Assembly (NCBI GenBank): GCA_011046405.1
Contig: DSAR01000451.1
Location: 1-20,550 of the forward strand
Source of the DNA: Chloroflexota bacterium
GTDB lineage: Bacteria > Chloroflexota > Anaerolineae > B4-G1
DNA length: 20,550 bases
Direction: 5' to 3'
Shown: positions 5,566 through 14,284 of the stretch, piece after piece
Layout of the letters: each line of letters begins with the position of its first letter
How positions within the stretch are numbered: position 1 is the first letter of the stretch
Translations under genes and position numbers: made by a program
Notes under the pieces: generated by a model
Seen by the model: only the letters and a program-made list of their open reading frames with translations
Databases searched by the model: none
What the model was told of the DNA's origin: nothing

Positions 5566-8500
5566 CTATACGGATAACCACACCTCGAACGTGGTTCCTT
5601 TCCCGGCCTCACTCTCGGCACTCAGATGCCCTCCGTGGTTTTCGACGATGCTCTGGCTGACGAACAGACCCATCCCCATTCCCCCGTCCTTGGTAGTGTA
5701 AAAGGGACTGAAAAGGTGGGGGAGGATGTGTTCGGGAATCCCCACGCCGTTATCGGTGAAAGTGATCCGAAGGCCGCCGGTACGCGCGTCATATTGGGTA
5801 GAGATACGCAACTCACCGCCATCCGGCATGGCATCGACGGCGTTGATCAATAGATTCAAGAAGACCTGTTTGATCCGATCCCCGGCCAGATTCGGTTTTG
5901 GCAGGTCGGCGCCCGGTTCCCAGATCACGTCTATCTCGCTTTTGGCGCACCGCCCCTTGCCCAGCAAAATCACTTGCTCCAGCAGTTCGTTCACGTCGGT
6001 GGGCGCCCTTTCGCCCGGTTCCGACTTCCGGTGCAGGTCACGCAACTGCCCCACGATGCGCGACGCCCGGCGCAGCTCCTCCAGAGCAATCTGCAGAAAC
6101 TCGTCAGCCGATTGCTCGTCGTAGGTCGACGATAGGCCGTCGGCCAGCTGCCCGGCGTTCAACGATTCCCGGGCCAGCCCCAGGCAACCGATGACCGACT
6201 GGAGAGGATTGTTGATCTCGTGGGCGAAGGACGCCGCCAAGCGCCCCGCCAGTGACAACTTCTCCGCCTGGATCAGCGCTTCCTGGGCCTCCTTCCGGCC
6301 GGTGACGTCCTCCATCATCCCGATGGCGAAGCGTGGGTCAGCCGATTGCGACCCATCCGACCGCCGGTTCCGGGGCGGGTAGACTGGCGAGATGGTCCAG
6401 CGGGCCCAGATTGTCCGCCCGTCCCCGTGGGCGTAGCGTCTCTCGATCACGCACCGCTCCCGCTCCCCACGCATCAGCGCCGCGAACTGCGCCTCGTCGG
6501 CGTCGATGTCTCCAACGGCCGGGCCCCCGGTTTCCTCGTCTTCCGCGTCGACGTAGGCCAGCGCCAGGAAGTGTTGGCCGCGCAACACCTCGGCATCGTA
6601 GCCCAACATCTCCTGGAGGGCCGGGTTGCAATCATCGAAATAACCATACCGGTCGAGACGCGCGATACCCACCCCGGCGCTCTCGAAGATGGCCCGGAAA
6701 CGGGCCTCGCTGGCCCGCAGTTCGGCCGTCCGGCGCGCCACCTGGCGCTCCAGGTTCTCGGCGTACTGCTGCACCCGCTCGCGCAGCCGGGCCTGGTGGA
6801 TGCCGATGGACAACTGGACGGCCAGTTCGTTCACCACCTCCATCTCCTCTTCGGCCAGCGTCCCCGGCTGGGCCAGGCCCACGTTGAGTGAACCGATCAA
6901 CTGCTCCTCGATCATCAGGGGGATCACGGTGAGGGTGCGCACGCCGTCCTCGTGCAGTTCTTCGACGAAACTGGACGATGCTGGCAGATCGTCCACGTCC
7001 TCGACGACGCGGGTCCGCCCCTGGCCGATGGCCTCGATGATCAGCGCCCACACCGGGTCGTCGGCCTCGTAGCGGGCCTTTCCCAGGTCGATCTCGCCGT
7101 TCGCCCGGCCGGCCAGCCGGGTCACCCAGCCTCGTTCCAGGTCATACATGGTGATGCCGATCTGGGCACAATCCAGCAGGCGGGGCAGGTAGTACAACCC
7201 CGAGTGGACGACCTCCTCCAGGGAGCGGGCGGCCAGGATCGCCCGGTCGGTCTCGTGCAGGCCGTGCAACCGCTCGGCATAGCGCTGGAGGGTCTCCTGG
7301 GTTCGCTTGATCGCGGTGACGTCCTGGAAGACGCCCACCGCGCCCAGACTTTGTCCCGCCTCGTCCCAGATCGGCGCCGTCGCCGCCAGAAGCTCGCGCC
7401 GCTGTCCGTCGGGCCAGACGACGGCCATCGCCAGGTTGTTGAAGGTCTCCCCGTCCAGGGTGGAGCGGGTGAGGGGCAGGTTGCGGGGTGCGTAGGGCGT
7501 GCCGTCGGGATGGCACAGGGCCAGATCCCCGTGGCGCTCGAAATCCTCCCCGTAAGGCACCGGACGGGCGTAAATCCGCTCGGCGGCCGGGTTGGCCCGC
7601 ACGATGCGCCCTTCCCGGTCGACCACCACGATCGCCTCCGGCGCGTTCTCGATGACCGCGTCCAACAAGGCCCGCTCCTGGCCCAACTGGGCAATGAGCC
7701 GTTCTCGTTCCGTCACCTCCACCAGCGATAACACCAGGCCGTCGATCTGCCCCCGGGCGTCGTACACCGGCGCCAACGTCCAATCCCAGTAGGTGACGCC
7801 CAATTCGGGCCGATCGGCGAACTCGAAAGGCTTGGCCCAGAAGGTCACCGCCTCACCGGTCTCCCGTACCTGCTCGAAGATGGCCTGGTTCTCGGTATGG
7901 GGGAACAGATCGAAGTGGTTGCGGCCCACCAGTTCCTCCCGGCTGTAGCCGGAACCCCAGGCGTAGGCGGTGTTGGCCCGCACGAAGTTGAAATCCGGGT
8001 CCAGGTAGACCAGGTGGGCGTCGGTGTGCTCCATGATCGTCTCCATGACGTTCCGCTCGCGCATCAGGTCCTGGGCCAACCGGCGGATATGCTCCCGCTC
8101 CTCCCGCACCCGGGCCAGCAGGCGCTCTCGCTCTGCCTCCGATTCCTTGCGTACGGTGATGTCGGTGAAGACGGTCGCAAAGCGCCCTGGGTCGGGCGAG
8201 AAGACCGAGATGAAGAAGTGCTTGTCCATCGGGGGGAAGTAAGTCTCGAAGGATACCGGCTCCCCGGTATCGACGACGCGGGCGTAGGTCTCCAGGTAAG
8301 GCGGCTCCTCCGTCCCGTAGACGTCCGAGGCATTCCTGCCCACCACGTCGCGGACCGCCAGGCCGGTCAGGGCCTCGAAGGCGGGGTTGGCGTCCACGAT
8401 GACGTAATCGACCGGATCACCGACGTCGTCGTAGACCAACTCGTGGAGCACCAATCCCTCGCTCATGGCCGTGTACAGGGAGTGATAGCGCCGTTCCGAA

Positions 8501-10062
8501 CGACGCAGCGACTCCTCGGCCAACTTGCGCCGGGTGATGTCCTGGAACACCATCACCCCGCTGACGATCTCGCCGGTCTCGTCCCGCACCGGCGTGGCCC
8601 CGGCCAATATGGTCCGTTCCTCACCATCAGCCCGGCGAATCAAGATTTCCACATCGCGGACGACTTCTCCCCGATCCAACGCGCGGGCCAGGGGCATGTC
8701 ATCGGCCGGGAACGGGGTACCATCGGGCCGATAGGGCGTGTAATCCCGCTGTGGAGGCTCCACACCGTCCCCCACTCGCCCTCTCAGGATCTCCCGGCTC
8801 TGCTCGTTGTTCATCAAGATGGCACCCTGGGCGTCGCAGACGATGACGCCGACGGGCATCGATTCCAGCAGCGTGCGCAGCAGGGTGTTGGCCGCCTGGG
8901 TCTCCTTGGCCGCCACGCGGGTCTCCGCCAGTAGCCGCTCCCGCTCCGCCGCCCGGCGGCTGGCGGAGATGTCGCGCAACAACCAGCGCAGGCCCAAAAG
9001 CGCCCCATCCCGGTCGCAAACGGGGGACACCGTCAGCGCGGCAGGGAAGACGATGCCCTCTCGCGGGCGCACGCGCACCTCCCACTCCGTGCCGTCCAAT
9101 TCATCCTGGGCTAACACCCGGTCCAACCGCCGGTGGAAGGCGGCCCGGTCCCCTTCCGCCACGTAGAGCACCAGGGGCTTATCGCGCAGGATTTCCTCCC
9201 TTGCGCCCAGCAGGTCCTCCGCGGCCCGGTTGGCCTGGCGGATGACGCCGGCTGGGTCGGTCACCAGGTAACCGTCGGGGGCCGCCTCGAACAGGTCCTG
9301 GTAGCGGCGCTGCGAGGCTGCCAGATCGTTTTGCATGGCGGCCAGCTCCTCGTTCTGCTGGCTTAGCTCTTCCGCAGCCACTTGCAACTCCTCCACAGCC
9401 AGAAATGAGGATTCTAAGACCTTCTCCACAAGCGACTGGTGATCGGGGGTCATCTCCTCGCTGTGCACCGCCAGCGCATCCAAACGGCGGCGCGCAGCCC
9501 TCAGCTCTCCATCGAAGGCTTCCTCGACCCGACGGCGTGAGGTGACGTCGATCCCCAATCCTGCACAGCCTACGATCCGCCCGGTCTCGTCGTGCAGCGG
9601 CTCGACGGCGCCGTGAAAGATCCGCTCCCCCACGCTGGCGTCGTAGGAGGCCCGCTGACCCTCCAGCGCCCGGTAATGGGCAGCCAGCGCCCCCGTCAAA
9701 CCGGCGTGCTCCTCTCCCCCAATGACGTCTGGCAGGTCGAGCCCGAGCGCCTGCTCAGGCGTCATACCCAGCACGTCCAGATCTTTGCCGGCGATAGAGG
9801 TCACACACAAATCATCGTCGGTGGTCCACACGACGGCGGGCACGTGTTCCAGCAGGAGCCGGGCGTGGGCGCCGCTCCGGCGCAGTTCCATCTGGGCCTG
9901 GCGCAGGATGATGGGCGTCCCCCGCAACGGGTCGACGACGGTGTCCACCTCGCCGCCCAGGAGTTCCTGTAAGGTATCCTCCGTCTCGCTCAAGCGCCGG
10001 ACCAACGCCTCGATGCGGGCCTGACGCTCGGCCAGGAGCAATTCTGGTTCATTTGTATCCAT
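5566..10062 (-). CDS. Large cytoplasmic sensor histidine kinase, seven PAS domains plus one GAF
   Basis: About 1498 residues with no membrane segment. An N-terminal GEVDTVVDP segment precedes PAS1 (about 66-176), a coiled coil (180-255), PAS2 (254-370), PAS3 (394-513), PAS4 (526-638), PAS5 (672-785) and PAS6 (800-919). GAF (936-1094), a second coiled coil and PAS7 (1122-1256) follow. The HisKA domain carries the phospho-accepting His in SFAHEINNPLQ (H1281). The HATPase_c domain has the N box NLLINAVDAM, DNGVGIP, FSPFYTT and GMGMGL. It should therefore autophosphorylate, but no receiver domain or response-regulator gene is in the window, so its partner is elsewhere. The ATG at 10062 has GGGAG 7 nt upstream; the frame can extend to a TTG at 10068. 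It is the last gene of the tlyA operon, 32 bp after lepA. Ligands cannot be read from the sequence. Confidence 0.95.
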   Translation of the reverse strand: MDTNEPELLLAERQARIEALVRRLSETEDTLQELLGGEVDTVVDPLRGTPIILRQAQMELRRSGAHARLLLEHVPAVVWTTDDDLCVTSIAGKDLDVLGMTPEQALGLDLPDVIGGEEHAGLTGALAAHYRALEGQRASYDASVGERIFHGAVEPLHDETGRIVGCAGLGIDVTSRRRVEEAFDGELRAARRRLDALAVHSEEMTPDHQSLVEKVLESSFLAVEELQVAAEELSQQNEELAAMQNDLAASQRRYQDLFEAAPDGYLVTDPAGVIRQANRAAEDLLGAREEILRDKPLVLYVAEGDRAAFHRRLDRVLAQDELDGTEWEVRVRPREGIVFPAALTVSPVCDRDGALLGLRWLLRDISASRRAAERERLLAETRVAAKETQAANTLLRTLLESMPVGVIVCDAQGAILMNNEQSREILRGRVGDGVEPPQRDYTPYRPDGTPFPADDMPLARALDRGEVVRDVEILIRRADGEERTILAGATPVRDETGEIVSGVMVFQDITRRKLAEESLRRSERRYHSLYTAMSEGLVLHELVYDDVGDPVDYVIVDANPAFEALTGLAVRDVVGRNASDVYGTEEPPYLETYARVVDTGEPVSFETYFPPMDKHFFISVFSPDPGRFATVFTDITVRKESEAERERLLARVREEREHIRRLAQDLMRERNVMETIMEHTDAHLVYLDPDFNFVRANTAYAWGSGYSREELVGRNHFDLFPHTENQAIFEQVRETGEAVTFWAKPFEFADRPELGVTYWDWTLAPVYDARGQIDGLVLSLVEVTERERLIAQLGQERALLDAVIENAPEAIVVVDREGRIVRANPAAERIYARPVPYGEDFERHGDLALCHPDGTPYAPRNLPLTRSTLDGETFNNLAMAVVWPDGQRRELLAATAPIWDEAGQSLGAVGVFQDVTAIKRTQETLQRYAERLHGLHETDRAILAARSLEEVVHSGLYYLPRLLDCAQIGITMYDLERGWVTRLAGRANGEIDLGKARYEADDPVWALIIEAIGQGRTRVVEDVDDLPASSSFVEELHEDGVRTLTVIPLMIEEQLIGSLNVGLAQPGTLAEEEMEVVNELAVQLSIGIHQARLRERVQQYAENLERQVARRTAELRASEARFRAIFESAGVGIARLDRYGYFDDCNPALQEMLGYDAEVLRGQHFLALAYVDAEDEETGGPAVGDIDADEAQFAALMRGERERCVIERRYAHGDGRTIWARWTISPVYPPRNRRSDGSQSADPRFAIGMMEDVTGRKEAQEALIQAEKLSLAGRLAASFAHEINNPLQSVIGCLGLARESLNAGQLADGLSSTYDEQSADEFLQIALEELRRASRIVGQLRDLHRKSEPGERAPTDVNELLEQVILLGKGRCAKSEIDVIWEPGADLPKPNLAGDRIKQVFLNLLINAVDAMPDGGELRISTQYDARTGGLRITFTDNGVGIPEHILPHLFSPFYTTKDGGMGMGLFVSQSIVENHGGHLSAESEAGKGTTFEVWLSV

Positions 10063-10094
10063 ACGCAAACTCCCAACTCAGGCTACTGCCCTGT

Positions 10095-11894
10095 CTACCC
10101 CTCATCCAGGGTCAACACGGCCAGGAACGCCTCCTGGGGGATCGCCACCTCGCCCAGTTGCTTGAGCCGCTGTTTGCCCTTCTTCTGCCGTTCCAGAAGC
10201 TTCCGCTTGCGCGTGATGTCGCCGCCGTAACACTTGGCCAGCACGTCCTTGCGGACCGCGCGCACCGTCGAACGGGCGATGATGCGTCTCCCGATGGCGG
10301 CCTGGATGGGCACGCTGAAGAGCTGCCGGGGGATGACCTCCTTCAAGCGTTCCACCAGGGCCGACCCCTTATCGTAGGCCTGCTCCCGGTGCACGATCAG
10401 GGACAGCGCATCCACTGGCTCCTTGTTGACCAGGATGTCCATCCGGACCAGGTCGCCGGGCCGGTAGCCGATGAAGGCGTAATCTAGAGAGGCATAACCG
10501 CGCGTGGCCGACTTGATCTTATCGTGCAGGTCAATGATCATCTCTGATAACGGCATCTCGTATTTCAACAACACCCGCTGGCTATCCAAGTACTCGGTGA
10601 TCTGGTACTCGCCCCGCCGCCGGGTGACCAGTTCCATCACCGGCCCGATGTAATCGCTGGGTGTGAAGACCTGGATCTCCATCCACGGTTCGTGGATCTC
10701 CTCGATCTCCCCCACGTCGGGTAACTCGGCCGGGCTGGATACCTCCTGCACCTCGCCCGAGCGGGTGACGACCCGGTAGGCCACGCTGGGCGCCGTGGCG
10801 ATGAGGTCGATGTCATACTCCCGCTCCAAGCGCTCCTGGACGATCTCCATGTGAAAGAGTCCCAGGAATCCGCAGCGAAAGCCAAATTGCAGCGCCTGCG
10901 AGGACTCTGGCTCAAACACCAGGGCAGCGTCGTTCAACTGGAGTTTTTCGAGGGCGTCGCGCAGCGCGGTGTAATCCTCCCCTTCGATAGGATAGAGCCC
11001 GGCGAAGACCATCGGCTTGACCGGGCGATAGCCAGGCAAAAGCTTTTGGGCCGGGCGAGCGGCGATGGTGAGGGTCTCGCCGACCTGGCACTCGCGCACC
11101 GTCTTGAGCCCCGTGGCCACGTACCCTACCTCACCCGTCTGCAAAGCGTCGACGGGCATCATGTGGGGTGCAAACAGGCCGATCTCCAACGGTTCGGTGG
11201 TGATCTGAGCCGCCATGAGGCGCAGCGGTTCTCCCCGCTTCAACTCGCCATCGAGCACCCGCACATAGGCGATCACACCTCGGTATGCATCGTAGTGGGA
11301 ATCGAAGACCAACGCCCGCAACGGCGCGTCGGGATCCCCCTGGGGCGGCGGACAGCGCCGGACGATGGCCTCCAGGACCTTCTCGGCCCCCCATCCCTCC
11401 TTGGCTGAGACCCGCACGACCTCCTCCGGTTCTACGCCCAGTAGTACCGCCAGTTCCAATACGACGTCGTCGGGCCGGGCGGCCGATAGATCGATCTTGT
11501 TGACGATGGGGATGATCTCCAGGCCGGCCTCCAATGCCAGGTAGAGATTGGCCAGCGTCTGGGCCTCGATCCCCTGGGCCGCGTCGACGACCAGGAGCGC
11601 GCCTTCACAGGCCGCCAGCGCCCGGCTGACCTCGTAGGAAAAATCGACGTGGCCGGGGGTGTCGATGAGGTTGAGCTGGCAGGTCTCGCCATCCAGCGTG
11701 TAGCGCATGCGCACCGCAGACGCCTTGATCGTCACCCCTTTCTCCCGCTCCAGGTCCATCGAATCCAGCACCTGGTCGGTCATCTCGCGATCTGAAAGGG
11801 TGTCGGTCAGTTCCAACAGCCGATCGGCCAGGGTCGATTTCCCGTGGTCGATGTGGGCGATGATGCAAAAATCACGTATGTGGGATTGTTTCAC
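10095..11894 (-). CDS. lepA: Elongation factor 4 (LepA), back-translocating ribosomal GTPase
   Basis: LepA is a translational GTPase that binds stalled or misplaced ribosomes and is implicated in back-translocation and in initiation or ribosome biogenesis. The protein is full length at about 599 residues. Motifs are G1 AHIDHGKST (near residue 13), the conserved MDLEREKGVTIK of switch I, G3 DTPGHVDF, G4 NKID and SAKEG for G5. The C-terminal end carries the family's KCYGGDITRKRKLLERQKKGK signature. A GTG at 11894 is preferred because GAGAGG lies 5 nt upstream; the GTG at 11900 overlaps that site. It is the third gene of the minus-strand operon, 27 bp after the GAF kinase and 32 bp before the multi-PAS kinase. 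Confidence 0.97.
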   Translation of the reverse strand: MKQSHIRDFCIIAHIDHGKSTLADRLLELTDTLSDREMTDQVLDSMDLEREKGVTIKASAVRMRYTLDGETCQLNLIDTPGHVDFSYEVSRALAACEGALLVVDAAQGIEAQTLANLYLALEAGLEIIPIVNKIDLSAARPDDVVLELAVLLGVEPEEVVRVSAKEGWGAEKVLEAIVRRCPPPQGDPDAPLRALVFDSHYDAYRGVIAYVRVLDGELKRGEPLRLMAAQITTEPLEIGLFAPHMMPVDALQTGEVGYVATGLKTVRECQVGETLTIAARPAQKLLPGYRPVKPMVFAGLYPIEGEDYTALRDALEKLQLNDAALVFEPESSQALQFGFRCGFLGLFHMEIVQERLEREYDIDLIATAPSVAYRVVTRSGEVQEVSSPAELPDVGEIEEIHEPWMEIQVFTPSDYIGPVMELVTRRRGEYQITEYLDSQRVLLKYEMPLSEMIIDLHDKIKSATRGYASLDYAFIGYRPGDLVRMDILVNKEPVDALSLIVHREQAYDKGSALVERLKEVIPRQLFSVPIQAAIGRRIIARSTVRAVRKDVLAKCYGGDITRKRKLLERQKKGKQRLKQLGEVAIPQEAFLAVLTLDEG

Positions 11895-11921
11895 GTTCAC
11901 CTCTCTCCAAATAAGTCCGGA

Positions 11922-13193
11922 TCAATCAACGCTAAGGGGGGATCGACTTTCCGCCAGCTTCTCAGCGGCGTACGGCGGCAGCAAAACCACGAAGCGGCTG
12001 CCCTGATCGGGGACGCTCTCGGCCCACACGCGCCCCCCGTGCAGGTCCACCAATCCCCGCACGATGGAAAGCCCCAATCCCATCCCACCCTGCCGACGGG
12101 TCATGTGGTCCTCCACCTGGTAAAAGCGCTCGAAAATGCGCTCCAGTTCCTCCTGGGGAATCCCTACCCCGGTATCGGCCACCGAGAATTCCAGGTCATC
12201 TCCCCGGGATCGCAACGCCACTCGCACTTGCCCGCCGGCCGGCGTAAACTTGACGGCGTTGGAGATCAAGTTGTCCACCACGACCCGGATCTTCTCCTGG
12301 TCGGCGTAGATGGGCATCTCCTCATCCGGGAGCGTCGCCTTCAAAATCACGCCGCCCGTCTCGGCCAGGGCCTGGTAATCCTCGCAGGCCGACTGCACCT
12401 CGGTCCGCAGGTCGAAGCGATGGGGGATCAGATCCATCTGGCCCGTCTCCAGGTAGCGCAAGTTGAGCATCGTCTCGATGATGTGCTTGAGCCGCGTGGC
12501 TGCCCGCAGCACGGCGTCGATCTCCCCAGCCCCCGATCCGCCCATCTGCTCCTGCAACACCGCCGCGTAGAGCAATATCAAACTCAGCGGCGTGCGCAGT
12601 TCGTGGGAGGCGATGGAGATGAAGTCTGATTTCAACTTGTCGAGCTCGCCCAGCCGCTTGTAGGCGGTCCGCAGCGCGCCGATCAAGCGGGTGTTCTCGA
12701 TAGCGACGGCGGCCTGGGCCGCCAGCGTCTTCAGCGCATCGACGTCATCCTGACCGAACGGGAGATCCCCTTTCTTGTTCAACACCTCCAGCACCCCGAT
12801 GCAGCGATCCCTGATCAACATCGGGACGGCCAGCAAGGAGCGGGTCTCCGAGCCGATCTGCTGCGCCACGCCGCCGAAGTGACGTGGGTCTTGCTGGGCA
12901 TCGGTGACGATCATCGGTTCTCCCGATTTCATCACTTCGCCGGCGATGGAACCTTCCACCGGGACAGGGATATCGGCCAACTGTTCCGATTTTTCGCCGG
13001 TCGCCGTGCGAAAACGCAACTCGCCGGTCCGGGCGTCGCGCAAGAGGATGGATGCATCTTCGCTAACGGTCAATTGGGCTGCCGTGTCGACGATTTTGCT
13101 CAGCAGTGGGCCCAGCGCCAGGGTGGAGGTCAGCTCGCGGCTGATCTCCAGAATTCTCTCCAATTTCTCGATTTGATTCTCGGGACCACTCAC
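11922..13193 (-). CDS. GAF-domain sensor histidine kinase
   Basis: A soluble kinase of about 423 residues: a short coiled-coil lead, a GAF domain (about 23-168, with SLLAVPM and IGVLEVLNK typical of GAF folds), a HisKA domain with ASHELRTPLS (H197), and HATPase_c (about 298-408) with DNLISNAVKF, DTGVGIP, FERFYQ and GMGLGLSI. All catalytic motifs are intact. The start is the GTG at 13193, 7 nt after GGGAGG. It overlaps the tlyA stop by 4 nt (GTGA), so translation is probably coupled. The frame extends upstream to 13214 but that would reach further into tlyA. No cognate response regulator is adjacent. The GAF ligand is unknown. Confidence 0.94.
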   Translation of the reverse strand: MSGPENQIEKLERILEISRELTSTLALGPLLSKIVDTAAQLTVSEDASILLRDARTGELRFRTATGEKSEQLADIPVPVEGSIAGEVMKSGEPMIVTDAQQDPRHFGGVAQQIGSETRSLLAVPMLIRDRCIGVLEVLNKKGDLPFGQDDVDALKTLAAQAAVAIENTRLIGALRTAYKRLGELDKLKSDFISIASHELRTPLSLILLYAAVLQEQMGGSGAGEIDAVLRAATRLKHIIETMLNLRYLETGQMDLIPHRFDLRTEVQSACEDYQALAETGGVILKATLPDEEMPIYADQEKIRVVVDNLISNAVKFTPAGGQVRVALRSRGDDLEFSVADTGVGIPQEELERIFERFYQVEDHMTRRQGGMGLGLSIVRGLVDLHGGRVWAESVPDQGSRFVVLLPPYAAEKLAESRSPLSVD

Positions 13194-13981
13194 GTTTCCA
13201 CCTCCCGCAGACACGTCGTGACGACGTCTGCTAACTCACGTTCACTCAATGGCTCAACATCCCAGGTCCACCATCCCAGAAATTCCACGTTGCCGGCCGG
13301 GCCCTGCAGGGGAGAAGGCATCAGGCCGCGCAATCCCAACTCCAGCTGGGCGGCTGACTGCAAGACACGTTCCAGGACCTCGCGATGGATGGCCGGGTCG
13401 CGCACGACGCCGCCCTTGCCCACTTGCACTCGCCCCGCCTCGAACTGGGGTTTGATCAAGGCGATGACGTCGCCGGAACCCGACAACCAGGCAACGACGC
13501 GCGGCAGGATCAGGTCGAGGGAGATAAAGGAGACGTCGGCAGTGACGAGGTCGACCGGTTCGGGCAGGCTTTCCAGGTGGCGAGCGTTGGTGCGTTCCAT
13601 CACCACGACGCGGGGGTCGTTCCGTAACGACCAGGCCAGCTGGCCGTAGCCTACGTCGATGGCGTAGACGCGCCGCGCCCCATGCTGTAAGAGGCAATCG
13701 GTGAAGCCCCCGGTCGAGGCGCCCACGTCGGCCGCCACACGGCCCGCCACGTCCACGTCGAAACGGTCCAGAGCGGCCTGGAGCTTCTCCCCCCCCCGGC
13801 CGACGAAACGGGGCCGCTCCTCCAGGGTGACGTGCGTATCGACGGGCACGCGAGCGCCGGGTTTATCGGAAATCTGCCCATCCACCCGTACCAACCCAGC
13901 CCGGATCAGCCGCTGTGCACGGTTTCGACTGCGCGCCAATTGACGCTCCACCAGGAGCACATCGAGCCTTTCCTTGGTCAT
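13190..13981 (-). CDS. tlyA: TlyA-family rRNA (cytidine-2'-O)-methyltransferase
   Basis: Members of this family methylate the 2'-O of cytidines in 16S and/or 23S rRNA using S-adenosylmethionine; some have also been described as hemolysins. An S4 RNA-binding domain (residues about 3-60, starting KERLDVLLVERQL) is followed by an FtsJ/RrmJ-type methyltransferase. That domain has the SAM motif ADVGASTGGFTDCLL (about 84-98), AIDVGYGQL, TADVSFISL and LIKPQFE, so the Lys-Asp-Lys-Glu type catalytic set appears to be present. The ATG at 13981 is chosen because GAGAGG lies 6 nt upstream and the promoter predicts a transcript start near 13999. An in-frame ATG at 13996 would then have almost no leader. 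It heads the four-gene operon with two kinases and lepA. Confidence 0.94.
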   Translation of the reverse strand: MTKERLDVLLVERQLARSRNRAQRLIRAGLVRVDGQISDKPGARVPVDTHVTLEERPRFVGRGGEKLQAALDRFDVDVAGRVAADVGASTGGFTDCLLQHGARRVYAIDVGYGQLAWSLRNDPRVVVMERTNARHLESLPEPVDLVTADVSFISLDLILPRVVAWLSGSGDVIALIKPQFEAGRVQVGKGGVVRDPAIHREVLERVLQSAAQLELGLRGLMPSPLQGPAGNVEFLGWWTWDVEPLSERELADVVTTCLREVET

Positions 13982-14005
13982 TTTATCCCTCTCCATTCTA
14001 TCTCC

Positions 14006-14034
14006 ATTCTACATTAGCCTGAACGCTCGTGCAA
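14006..14034 (-). promoter_or_regulatory. Promoter of the tlyA-kinase-lepA-kinase operon
   Basis: On the minus strand TTGCAC (14034-14029), a 17-bp spacer and TAGAAT (14011-14006) make a good sigma-70-type promoter. The predicted transcript start near 13999 gives a leader of about 18 nt to the ATG at 13981. Confidence 0.7.
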
Positions 14035-14089
14035 GTTTCTCGGCCCGTCAGGTTGCCCCGCACAAACTGGGCTTTATCGGCGTTTTAGG

Positions 14090-14095
14090 TATAAT
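14090..14095 (+). promoter_or_regulatory. Possible -10 element for the lipoprotein gene
   Basis: A perfect TATAAT lies 15 bp upstream of the 7-bp tandem repeat and about 190 bp before the lipoprotein start. No convincing -35 is seen 16-18 bp upstream. If used, the whole tandem repeat and the hairpin at 14227 would be in the 5' UTR. Confidence 0.4.
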
Positions 14096-14110
14096 GATGG
14101 GGGGTGAAGG

Positions 14111-14215
14111 TTGAGGATTGAGGATTGAGGATTGAGGATTGAAGATTGAGGATTGAGGATTGAGGATTGAGGATTGAGGATTGAGGATTGAGAACTGAGA
14201 ATTGAGGATTGAGAA
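14111..14215. repeat. Tandem array of fifteen 7-bp units (TTGAGGA)
   Basis: Fifteen consecutive heptamers: units 1-4 and 6-11 are TTGAGGA, unit 5 is TTGAAGA, and units 12-15 are TTGAGAA, CTGAGAA, TTGAGGA and TTGAGAA. The mutated units cluster at the gene-proximal end. Seven is not divisible by three, so every minus-strand frame gives a repeating heptapeptide (NPQSSIL type), which explains the spurious ORFs there. Read on the plus strand, each intact unit holds GAGGA, a Shine-Dalgarno-like core. Confidence 0.9.
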
Positions 14216-14226
14216 CGCCGCCTGAG

Positions 14227-14250
14227 GGATGACACGATGACGTATCATCC
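14227..14250 (+). other. Hairpin in the leader of the lipoprotein gene
   Basis: GGATGACACG pairs with CGTATCATCC apart from one C-A mismatch, leaving a 4-nt ATGA loop. It ends 20 bp before the AAAGGAGG ribosome-binding site, so it could influence initiation. No function is established. Confidence 0.35.
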
Positions 14251-14284
14251 ACGCAAAAAGGCGCACACAAAGGAGGCCTTGATT

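Noticed and set aside
7897..8934. 345-residue plus-strand reading frame inside the multi-PAS kinase gene
   Set aside because: It is antisense to well-conserved PAS domains, has no recognisable domain or ribosome-binding site, and is typical of the long opposite-strand frames seen in GC-rich genes.
14048..14270. Minus-strand frames encoding NPQSSIL-type repeats
   Set aside because: They are translations of the 7-bp tandem array, which is open in all frames because no heptamer frame yields a stop on that strand; nothing else supports coding.
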